Virus record (IMG/VR): IMGVR_UViG_3300027747_000111
Span: 1-40,412 of that record
Reading direction: 5' to 3' (one strand)
From: a virus
Length of the DNA: 40,412 nucleotides
In this document: in pieces, positions 30,224-37,041 of the stretch
Position numbering within the stretch: the first letter of the stretch is position 1
Layout: each line of letters opens with the position of its first letter
Position numbers and translations under genes: made by a program
The notes under the pieces: generated by a model
The model's input: only the letters and a program-made list of their open reading frames with translations
The model's database searches: none
Told to the model about the DNA's origin: nothing

Positions 30224-30851
30224 ATGTCATCAACTAACGCTCCATTTGGTTTACGTCCTGCGTTCCACCCCTCTGGTCTGGATCGTGCTCAGGCGTTAGC
30301 CAATGGAGTTCCACCCCTCTGGTCTGGATCGTGCTCAGGCGTTAGCCAATGGAATTACGTCTGGTTATTCTTCAAATATCTTGAAGGGTCAGCCAGTAAA
30401 ATACAGTGCATCAGCAGGTGTCATCGTAGTCGCATCAGCAGGAGCCGCATGGTCTGGGGCTTTCGCAGGTGTCGAGTGGACTGATTCTACTGGTCGTAGG
30501 CGTGTAAGTAACTATTGGCCTGCCAGTACTACTTTCCTCACAGGTTCATGTGTGGCCTATTTCTACAACGATAACAATATCGTTTATGAAATTCAGTCAG
30601 ATGCAACCATCGCTCAAACCTCTATTGGTATTGAGTACAACTTCTCCAATACAACTGCAGGTTCTACTACTACTGGCTTGTCTGCTTGCACCTTAGGTGT
30701 ATCGACAGCAATTGGTAGTGGATCACAAGGTGATATGAGAGTTGTTGATATAGCCCCCTATCCAGATAATGCATGGGGTGATTCATATGTAGTGCTTAGA
30801 GTAGTGAATGCTTATTCACAATTCTTTGGTAACTTCACTTCAGTAGCATAA
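30224..30851 (+). pseudogene. Capsid-region virion protein, frameshifted by a 46-bp duplication
   Basis: The frame opens with MSSTNAPFGLRPAFHPSGLD and, as read, derails into an Arg/Ser-rich tail stopping at 30484. In the +1 frame the DNA continues ANGITSGYSSNILKGQPVKY...YPDNAWGDSYVVLRVVNAYS to a stop at 30851, a beta-rich protein. An exact 46-bp tandem repeat (30262-30353) explains the shift; with one copy the protein is 193 residues. It resembles head decoration or fibre-type proteins encoded just before the major capsid gene. AAGGAG precedes the ATG. An intact head gene is expected, so the duplication needs checking. Confidence 0.8.
30262..30353 (+). repeat. Perfect 46-bp tandem duplication
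   Basis: The 46-base unit starting GTTCCACCCCTCTGG occupies 30262-30307 and 30308-30353 with no mismatch. It adds 46 bases (1 mod 3) to the coding sequence and so breaks the reading frame of a virion gene. Exactness and position right at the frame break indicate a very recent event or an assembly artefact. Confidence 0.95.
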
Positions 30852-30864
30852 GGAGGACTGAACC

Positions 30865-31779
30865 ATGGCCGCACCAATGCGAAGTACGGACTTTAGATCC
30901 ATCGTTGAACCCATTTTGAATGAGTGCTTTGATGGCGTTTATGACCTCCGAGAAGATGAATGGTCTCGTGTTTTCCGTGAACAAGAGGGCATTCCTAGAA
31001 ACTACCACGAAGAGCCAGTCCTTTATGGATTTGGAGCCGCACCCCAACTGCCTGATGGAACACCAGTGTCCTATCAGCAAGGTGGTGTACTCTTCCTCCA
31101 ACGCTATGTATACAATGTGTATGGCCTCGCCTTCGCATTGACCAAAGTGTTGGTTGAAGACGGTGACCATATTCGTATCGGTCAAGTGTATGCTCGACAT
31201 CTCGCTCAGTCATTGATTGAGACTAAAGAAACTCTCTGTGCAAATATTTTGAACAGAGCATTCAATAGTTCTTATGTTGGTGGTGATGGCGTATCGTTGA
31301 TCAACACTGCTCACCCAATCGTGAGTGGATCGTTCAGCAACCAATTGGCTACATCAGCTAATTTGTCTCAGACATCTCTTGAACAGATGTTGATTCAGAT
31401 TCGCCAAGCTGTGGACAACAATGGTAAGAAGATTCGTTTGGTTCCACGACAACTTGTAGTGGCCCCCGGCAATATCTTCCAAGCTGAAGTACTGTTGAAA
31501 TCTGTGTTGCGTACTGGTACAGCAAACAATGACTTGAATCCTATTAAGTCTATTGGCTTGCTTGACGAGGGTGCCGCAGTTATCTCCAGATTGACTTCTG
31601 CCACTGCATGGTGGGTACAGACTGACGCTCCTGAGGGCATGAAGCTCTTAATGCGTAGACGTTTGGAGAAGACAATGGAAGGTGACTTCGAAACGGACAG
31701 CATGAGATATAAAGCCACCGAGCGTTATATCCCCGGCTTTACCGATCCTCGTGCCCTTTACGGTACAGCAGGCGTTTAA
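30865..31779 (+). CDS. Major capsid protein (HK97-fold, gpT-like)
   Basis: A 304-residue protein. [16 protein letters not shown] and the P-domain/A-domain pattern [65 protein letters not shown] match Mu gpT-like and podovirus coat proteins. It builds the icosahedral head with the scaffold; folding may need the GroES-like protein. AGGAGG lies nine bases before the ATG, the strongest RBS in the head region, and a terminator follows the gene, consistent with very high expression. Confidence 0.85.
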   Translation: MAAPMRSTDFRSIVEPILNECFDGVYDLREDEWSRVFREQEGIPRNYHEEPVLYGFGAAPQLPDGTPVSYQQGGVLFLQRYVYNVYGLAFALTKVLVEDGDHIRIGQVYARHLAQSLIETKETLCANILNRAFNSSYVGGDGVSLINTAHPIVSGSFSNQLATSANLSQTSLEQMLIQIRQAVDNNGKKIRLVPRQLVVAPGNIFQAEVLLKSVLRTGTANNDLNPIKSIGLLDEGAAVISRLTSATAWWVQTDAPEGMKLLMRRRLEKTMEGDFETDSMRYKATERYIPGFTDPRALYGTAGV

Positions 31780-31788
31780 GCCTAGAAA

Positions 31789-31819
31789 GGGAGGGGGTCA
31801 AACCTCTCCCTATTTTTTT
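31789..31819 (+). terminator. Rho-independent terminator after the capsid gene
   Basis: GGGAGGGG (31789-31796) pairs with CCTCTCCC (31803-31810) with one G-T pair and a six-base loop. TATTTTTTTA follows. It would limit transcripts after the capsid gene, so that capsid is made in excess over downstream tail genes, with some read-through. Confidence 0.88.
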
Positions 31820-31853
31820 ATTAACTTGTCAAGCTTTTCAAGGAGAAGACAAA

Positions 31854-32828
31854 ATGCCTCAATTTTCAGATGATCTATTCTTAGGCCCTGCCCAAACTTA
31901 CATGGGTACGGGTATTCGCCCCTACACAACCACATTTACTGGCTCAATGTCTACTACGACATTGACCGTGACTGCATTGTTGCAAGGCGCACCAATTGTC
32001 ATTGGTATGTATGTTGACGGTACTAGCGTGACCGACGGTACATACATTACTGCTTTTGGCACAGGAACTGGTGGTACTGGTACCTATACCATTAACCAAT
32101 CAGTAACTGCATCAAGCACCACAATGATTGCTCATGGCAACATTGCATTTGATGATCCATCTCCAATGGATTTAGGTATTGGCCCATTGGGTCGTATCTA
32201 TGTTTGGGATGTGGCGCCTCAAGCAGCAGTGACTAACAACATTGCTGCGTCGCAGACAACAACAACCGCTGGTCAAGCGGTCACACTAACAGCAGGCACT
32301 TCAGTTAAATCTGTTGTACGCCAAGACGGTACAACTGTATTGCAGTTAGATTTACCTCGTGCTGTCAAAGTAAATTCTTCAACAACTGCTCGTGCATTCA
32401 CCGTCACTGGTTATGACTATTATGGTCAACCTATGAGTGAATTGATCACTGTAGTAACCGCAGCAACTGCTGTCACTGGTTTGAAAGCGTTCTTCCAAAT
32501 CTCTGGTATCACAATATCAGGTTCTGCAACTGCTGTTGTAGTCGGTACAAGTGATGTGCTTGGTTTGCCAGTTCGTGTGTTTAACGTAGCATACATTGCA
32601 AGCGTTAAGTCAAACAACACATTGGCGCAAGACGCAGGCACTTTTGTTGCAGCAGACACTGCTACAGCAACCACAGGTACTGGTGATGTTCGTGGGACTT
32701 ATGTACCAGCGACTGCATCAAACGGTATTGTTCGCACAGTGATGGGTATATTGTGCCCAGGTATTGCAGTTGGCCCTAACGCTACTCGTGTTGGTGCTCT
32801 TGGTGTCAACCAAAACTTAGTATCCTAA
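31854..32828 (+). CDS. Beta-rich virion structural protein (324 aa)
   Basis: A Thr/Ala/Val-rich protein. Residues about 27-95 are a phage fibre/decoration-type module ([39 protein letters not shown]) apparently inserted between [18 protein letters not shown] and [20 protein letters not shown]. The rest reads as beta strands, without enzymatic motifs. Likely a head or connector surface protein. The DNA differs from its surroundings: four GCWGC sites and one CCWGG site lie here, although none or almost none exist in the 31.8 kb before it. AAGGAGAAGACAA provides the RBS. Confidence 0.7.
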   Translation: MPQFSDDLFLGPAQTYMGTGIRPYTTTFTGSMSTTTLTVTALLQGAPIVIGMYVDGTSVTDGTYITAFGTGTGGTGTYTINQSVTASSTTMIAHGNIAFDDPSPMDLGIGPLGRIYVWDVAPQAAVTNNIAASQTTTTAGQAVTLTAGTSVKSVVRQDGTTVLQLDLPRAVKVNSSTTARAFTVTGYDYYGQPMSELITVVTAATAVTGLKAFFQISGITISGSATAVVVGTSDVLGLPVRVFNVAYIASVKSNNTLAQDAGTFVAADTATATTGTGDVRGTYVPATASNGIVRTVMGILCPGIAVGPNATRVGALGVNQNLVS

Positions 32829-32840
32829 TAGGAGGCCAAA

Positions 32841-34067
32841 ATGGGACAATTTAAACCAATGGTGAAGATGGAGACCACTGAGCCTTCAGTTGAACTGAAG
32901 CTCAAAAAAGGTGGTCATGTTTCCATGAAGAAAAAGTCTGAGCATGGTCACAAGATGATGGATGGTGGTATGGCAGGGCCAATGATGGCTCGTGGAATGC
33001 CTCCTGCTATGATGGCTATGGCTCCTAAAAAGCCTCCAATGGCTATAAGACGTAGGGCTATGACAGCCATGCCTACTGCTATGCCTACACCTGTGATGAA
33101 AAAAGGTGGAGAAATGGAGTCACCAAAAGAGCACAAAGCTGAAATGAAAGAAATGGGCAAGATTGAGAAAGAACTCAAGCACCATGAATCCATGAAGGCT
33201 AGTAAAGCTCATAAGGGTCTCAAGTCAGGTGGACAAGCATCAGGTGAGATGATTGATGCTGATGAAACCAAAACTACCATGAAAGGCAATTTAAAGCCTT
33301 ACGAAAAAACTAAAATGGATACTTCCAAGAAAGACAGTGCTCATGGCACTGGTTCTGTTAAGAAAGGCAATGGAGGTGGTTACAAGAAGGGTGGATCTAT
33401 TAACTCAGAGACTTCTTCTGGTGATTACGACACAACTTTGGTTCATCAAGCCAAGCCTGACAATGCTAATGGTACTGGTGGCGTAAGAATGTCCAACGCA
33501 GGTGGTTTTAAAAAGGGTGGAAAAGCCAAATATGCCATAAGTGGTAACGTAAACAAGTACGCTGTTGACAATGTTGTTGGAACTCCTAAGGGCGTGACCA
33601 ATACAACAACTGGTGCTGTTAAAGAGTCAAATGGTGGTGGTTACAAGAAAGGTGGTGCATTAAAAAAGCACTTCGCCACGGGGGGCAGTGTTAATCGCAC
33701 TGGTCATGCCGTGGCAATGCCACAAGGACAAAAGCCTGCATCTAAGCCAGTTCACATAAACCAATTATCTGGCACCTTTAAAAAGGGTGGTAAGGTCATG
33801 AAGTTTAGTGGTGAAGAAGGCAGTGCTGTTTCAAAGCCTCCAGTAAATGACTTATCTAAAGGTGCTTTTGACAAGACACTCCAAGGTGTATACAACGAAG
33901 ATATGGATACTGCTAAGTACATTAGAAGTATTCCTTCAAAGATATACCAAGGAGCTAAAAATCTGATGGGTATGAATGAAGCCAAGCCTGCAGGCAGTGT
34001 TACCAAGAGTAAAGAATCGGTAACTGTAACACCTGCTAAAAAGCGTGGTGGTAGTATTAAGTGTTAA
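32841..34067 (+). CDS. Basic Met/Lys/Gly repeat protein with KKGG motifs
   Basis: A 408-residue, strongly basic, low-complexity protein. Residues 35-95 are Met/Pro-rich. Then four imperfect repeats end in GGGYKKGG or GGFKKGG (about 165-186, 208-228, 255-273, 310-318). The motif K/R-x-GG plus a small or hydrophobic residue occurs at least eight times here, and also in the 1415-, 695- and 99-residue proteins. No enzyme motif. Likely a DNA- or capsid-binding virion protein or a substrate for processing. RBS AGGAGG lies seven bases before the ATG. Confidence 0.65.
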   Translation: MGQFKPMVKMETTEPSVELKLKKGGHVSMKKKSEHGHKMMDGGMAGPMMARGMPPAMMAMAPKKPPMAIRRRAMTAMPTAMPTPVMKKGGEMESPKEHKAEMKEMGKIEKELKHHESMKASKAHKGLKSGGQASGEMIDADETKTTMKGNLKPYEKTKMDTSKKDSAHGTGSVKKGNGGGYKKGGSINSETSSGDYDTTLVHQAKPDNANGTGGVRMSNAGGFKKGGKAKYAISGNVNKYAVDNVVGTPKGVTNTTTGAVKESNGGGYKKGGALKKHFATGGSVNRTGHAVAMPQGQKPASKPVHINQLSGTFKKGGKVMKFSGEEGSAVSKPPVNDLSKGAFDKTLQGVYNEDMDTAKYIRSIPSKIYQGAKNLMGMNEAKPAGSVTKSKESVTVTPAKKRGGSIKC

Positions 34068-34072
34068 GCAAG

Positions 34073-34092
34073 GTGGGGGCTTAGGCTCCCAC
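34073..34092 (+). terminator. Hairpin after the KKGG protein gene
   Basis: GTGGGGGC, loop TTAG, GCTCCCAC: an 8-bp stem with one G-T pair. The following TCTTCATT is only weakly T-rich, so this is probably a partial terminator or a 3'-end stabiliser rather than a full stop. The next RBS (GGAG) starts about 9 bases later. Confidence 0.5.
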
Positions 34093-34110
34093 TCTTCATT
34101 GGAGATAATT

Positions 34111-34530
34111 ATGGCAATTACAGCCACATCGCAAACAATATTTGATGGCGAGAGAATCGCTATTATGAAATTTTATGCAACAATGACTGCGACCGAAAAT
34201 GAGTCTGCTGTTGTAAAAGTTAACCCTGCAAATTTAACTGCATCTAATGCAGGTGGTGCTTGTGATGCTGTAAGCATTCTTAAAGTAACTGCATTAACGC
34301 ATGGACTTGAGGTTCAGATGAATTGGGTTGCAACAGCACCTGTAGTCATTGAGACTATTCCACAAAATAATGCGTACACGCAAGATTATTCAAGTTTTGG
34401 TGGATTAACAAACAATTCAGGATCAGGAAAAACTGGATCTATTTCTTTTACTACTTTAGATGGTGGTGCAGGAGATTCGTATACAGTCATTCTTGAAATG
34501 CAAAAACATTACGTCAATCCTATGGGCTAA
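34111..34530 (+). CDS. Beta-rich virion protein (139 aa)
   Basis: The start at 34111 has GGAG eight bases upstream; an upstream in-frame ATG at 34045 lies inside the previous gene and hairpin and is rejected. The product (MAITATSQTIFDGERIAIMK, HGLEVQMNWVATAPVVIETI, DSYTVILEMQKHYVNPM) is a single beta-sandwich-like domain similar to small head-tail or decoration proteins. Exact role unknown. Confidence 0.65.
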   Translation: MAITATSQTIFDGERIAIMKFYATMTATENESAVVKVNPANLTASNAGGACDAVSILKVTALTHGLEVQMNWVATAPVVIETIPQNNAYTQDYSSFGGLTNNSGSGKTGSISFTTLDGGAGDSYTVILEMQKHYVNPMG

Positions 34531-34532
34531 TC

Positions 34533-34832
34533 ATGCCAAGCAAATCACCTGCTCAACATAAACTGATGGAAATATCTGCCCACACCAAGGGTGGATATGG
34601 TGGCGTACCACAAAAGGTAGGCAAAGAATTTGTTAAGGCTGATGAGGGTAAGAAGTTTGCCAAAGGTGGACTTTATGCCAATATTCATGCAAAACAAGAA
34701 CGTATAGCCCATGGTTCTGGTGAACATATGCGTAAAACAGGATCTAAAGGTGCTCCAACTGCAGATGCTTTTAAGCAATCAGCTAAAACTGCAAAACATA
34801 AGGGGGGTGGAAAAGTCTGCCCTTGTTGGTAA
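34533..34832 (+). CDS. Small basic phage protein (99 aa) with KGG motif
   Basis: The sequence MPSKSPAQHKLMEISAHTKG, GKEFVKADEGKKFAKGGLYA, NIHAKQERIAHGSGEHMRKT and GSKGAPTADAFKQSAKTAK follows a conserved pattern recalled from many aquatic podoviruses. It is basic and probably DNA- or virion-associated. It ends CPCW. It overlaps the next gene as TAATGG. Function not known to me. Confidence 0.7.
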   Translation: MPSKSPAQHKLMEISAHTKGGYGGVPQKVGKEFVKADEGKKFAKGGLYANIHAKQERIAHGSGEHMRKTGSKGAPTADAFKQSAKTAKHKGGGKVCPCW

Positions 34833-35083
34833 TGGCAAAGAATCCTTCATTAGCAATAGGTCGTGGCGAGAAACTTCCTGTAAGCAAGGGAGCAGGTTTA
34901 ACAGCCAAAGGTAGGGCTAAGTACAACAGAGAGACTGGAAGCCATTTAAAAGCTCCACAACCTCAGGGTGGTGCTAGGAAAGATTCGTTTTGTGCAAGGA
35001 TGTCAGGGGTAGTTGCTCACGCAAAGGGAGATGCTCCAAGAGCAAAAGCATCACTCAAGCGTTGGAACTGTTCTGGTTGGTAA
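34832..35083 (+). CDS. DUF6321-like small basic protein
   Basis: The start at 34832 (TAATGG overlap) gives MAKNPSLAIGRGEKLPVSKG, then GLTAKGRAKYNRETGSHLKA and KDSFCARMSGVVAHAKGDAP, the signature of DUF6321 proteins of tailed phages. 83 residues, strongly basic. Its role is unknown; it usually accompanies the small KGG protein, as here, just before the tail adaptor gene. Confidence 0.75.
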   Translation: MAKNPSLAIGRGEKLPVSKGAGLTAKGRAKYNRETGSHLKAPQPQGGARKDSFCARMSGVVAHAKGDAPRAKASLKRWNCSGW

Positions 35084-35092
35084 GGAAAACAA

Positions 35093-36166
35093 ATGGCATA
35101 CTCAGGTACAACAGGTCAAACAGTTGTCAGCGTACAGACAGTTATTGATCACGCTGTGCGTAGGTGTGGGAAGTTAGCTGAGGAGATTACGTCTGAACAG
35201 CAGATAGCCGCACGAGAGAACCTGTACTTTCTTCTGTCCAACATGATGAACAGAGGTATTCAGTACTTTGCTGTTACTAAGTTAGTCCTTGGATTAAATG
35301 CCAATCAATATATGTACAACTTGCCTGCAGGGGCAAATGATGTATTGAATGTTCTCTACAGAACAATGGCTAGACCTAATGGAAACTACACCTCTAGTGC
35401 AGGTGGTTCAGTTGCAAACATCTATGATGGCAATGTAGACACTTATGCACAGCAATCTTCAGCAAATGGTAACTTTACAGTAGTCTATGGAACTAATGAC
35501 CCACAATATATTGGCTCTATTGGTTTCATGCCTTACATTTCTGGTGGTGGTAGTGCAACTTGGAACTATACGCTACAGAGTTCAAGTGATGGAACAACAT
35601 GGACTACGCTATACACTGGTACTAATGTCGCTGTGACTGATTTGCAGTGGGTGTGGCAAGACATAGACCCCGGGGCCAACGTAGCTTACTACCGTATGCA
35701 AGCCACTGGAGGGACTACCTTAGCTCTTCGTGAGCTTTATTTTGGCAACAACAGTCGTGAAATCACGATGTCTAGGCTAAATAGGGACGATTACACCAAT
35801 TTACCTAATAAAAACTTTACTGCTAATCAGCCATTTCAATTTTACTTTGAGAGAAACATTCCATATCCTACTTTGGCTCTATGGCCTGTGCCAAATACCT
35901 ATTTTGTACAGATGACTGTATGGTATTCAGCCTATATTCAAGATGTTGGATCACTTTCTGGTCAATTAGCTATACCTCAGAGATGGTATGAAGCAGTTAT
36001 TTTTATGTTAGCCCATAGGATGAGTTTGGAATTGCCAACAATTGACCCAACACGCATACCTTATTTAGAAAAAATGGCTGATAAATTCCTCTACGATGTT
36101 GAGCAAGAAGAGAGGGATAAAAGCCCTGAGTACTTCAGCCCAAACATTTCAGTTTATACGAGGTAA
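35093..36166 (+). CDS. Tail adaptor (P22 gp4 / T7 gp11-like) with inserted discoidin-like domain
   Basis: A 357-residue protein. The N-terminal helices (VIDHAVRRCGKLAEEI, ENLYFLLSNMMNRGIQYFAV) and C-terminal part (LALWPVPNTYFVQMTVWYSA, IPQRWYEAVIFMLAHRMSLE) make the head-to-tail adaptor that binds the portal. Residues about 95-218 are a separate beta-sandwich with F5/8 type C (discoidin) features: NIYDGNVDTYAQ, YIGSIGFMPYISGGGS, WNYTLQSSSDGTTWTTLY and YYRMQATGG...LRELYFGN. Such domains bind sugars or surfaces. The adaptor sequence resumes right after it, so the domain looks inserted. AAGGAAAAC before ATG is the RBS. Confidence 0.8.
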   Translation: MAYSGTTGQTVVSVQTVIDHAVRRCGKLAEEITSEQQIAARENLYFLLSNMMNRGIQYFAVTKLVLGLNANQYMYNLPAGANDVLNVLYRTMARPNGNYTSSAGGSVANIYDGNVDTYAQQSSANGNFTVVYGTNDPQYIGSIGFMPYISGGGSATWNYTLQSSSDGTTWTTLYTGTNVAVTDLQWVWQDIDPGANVAYYRMQATGGTTLALRELYFGNNSREITMSRLNRDDYTNLPNKNFTANQPFQFYFERNIPYPTLALWPVPNTYFVQMTVWYSAYIQDVGSLSGQLAIPQRWYEAVIFMLAHRMSLELPTIDPTRIPYLEKMADKFLYDVEQEERDKSPEYFSPNISVYTR

Positions 36167-36177
36167 AAAGTATTACT

Positions 36178-36693
36178 ATGACTACTACCTCAGTATATTG
36201 GATCAAAGCACCTCATCACTCTGATATGTTTTCAGAGGGGTATATTGGTGTGTCCAAAAATGCTGAGAATCGTTGGAAGTATGGGCATCATTGGGCATTC
36301 AAGCAAGGCAAGCACGATAACCCAATATTAGTCAATGCTGTCAATAAGTATGGTTGGGATAACTTGGTCAAGCAAGTTGTTTTAATTGCAGATGAAGATT
36401 ACTGTTACGACATTGAGAGCAAGTTGCGTCCTTCTGAGAGTATTGGTTGGAACATCAATGTAGGTGGCACAAAACCTCCTGTTACCAAACCTAGAGGGGT
36501 AGACTACGTTAGCCCATTAAAAGGCGTACCAAGACCCACACCTTGGCTTGTTGGCAAATCTAAGCCTATGCCAGAAAACTTTGGCAGTCTTGGTGGCAAA
36601 GCAGGCAAGGGTCGCAAACAAACGCCTGAGCAGATCGCCAAGCGTGTTGCATCTCGTAGGGCTACATTACTAGCGCAAGGGAGAACTGTGTAA
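36178..36693 (+). CDS. GIY-YIG homing endonuclease with NUMOD3 motif
   Basis: A 171-residue protein. SVYWIKAP replaces the GIY part, GYIGVSKN (21-28) is the YIG part, then Arg32 in NRW and Glu80 in YDIESKLRP are the catalytic Arg and Glu, and WNINVGG closes the nuclease domain. The C-terminal KGRKQTPEQIAKRVASRR is a NUMOD3-type DNA-binding repeat. Free-standing enzymes of this kind cut relatives lacking them and spread their own gene. It sits alone between tail genes, with a weak RBS. No intron boundary is visible in the neighbours. Confidence 0.8.
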   Translation: MTTTSVYWIKAPHHSDMFSEGYIGVSKNAENRWKYGHHWAFKQGKHDNPILVNAVNKYGWDNLVKQVVLIADEDYCYDIESKLRPSESIGWNINVGGTKPPVTKPRGVDYVSPLKGVPRPTPWLVGKSKPMPENFGSLGGKAGKGRKQTPEQIAKRVASRRATLLAQGRTV

Positions 36694-37040
36694 TGGGAAT
36701 CTTCTTAGACACTCTTGGCAACGCAACATTATCTATTGCAATTTGCGACAGGTGCAAGATGAAGCGTGCTCATTCGGTGATGAGGAGCGACCCAAACTTT
36801 CCCGGACTTCGTGTGTGTGACCAAGGCTGTGCAGATAATATGGATCCCTACAGGTTAGCCGCACGCCCTACAGAGAGAATAACCATACGCTTTCCTCGTC
36901 CAGATGATAGTATTGCAGTTGTTCCAGATGCAATTGAGACCACAGGAACTACCCAGTATGACTTGTCTCCAGAACAAAATACTCAGACCCCACAACAAAA
37001 TGGTAACTTGGACACTTTGAGTCCATCAGCAGGACAATGA
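36693..37040 (+). CDS. Conserved tail-region protein with CxxC...C zinc-ribbon
   Basis: A 115-residue protein. MGIFLDTLGNATLSIAICDR, CKMKRAHSVMRSDPNFPGLR and VCDQGCADNMDPYRLAARPT: Cys-x2-Cys and a later Cys-x3-Cys form a probable zinc ribbon, followed by ITIRFPRPDD and a disordered Gln/Thr/Pro tail. I recall this pattern between adaptor and fibre genes in related podoviruses, without a known role. It starts within the stop of the homing endonuclease gene (TAATGG). Confidence 0.65.
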   Translation: MGIFLDTLGNATLSIAICDRCKMKRAHSVMRSDPNFPGLRVCDQGCADNMDPYRLAARPTERITIRFPRPDDSIAVVPDAIETTGTTQYDLSPEQNTQTPQQNGNLDTLSPSAGQ

Positions 37041-37041
37041 C

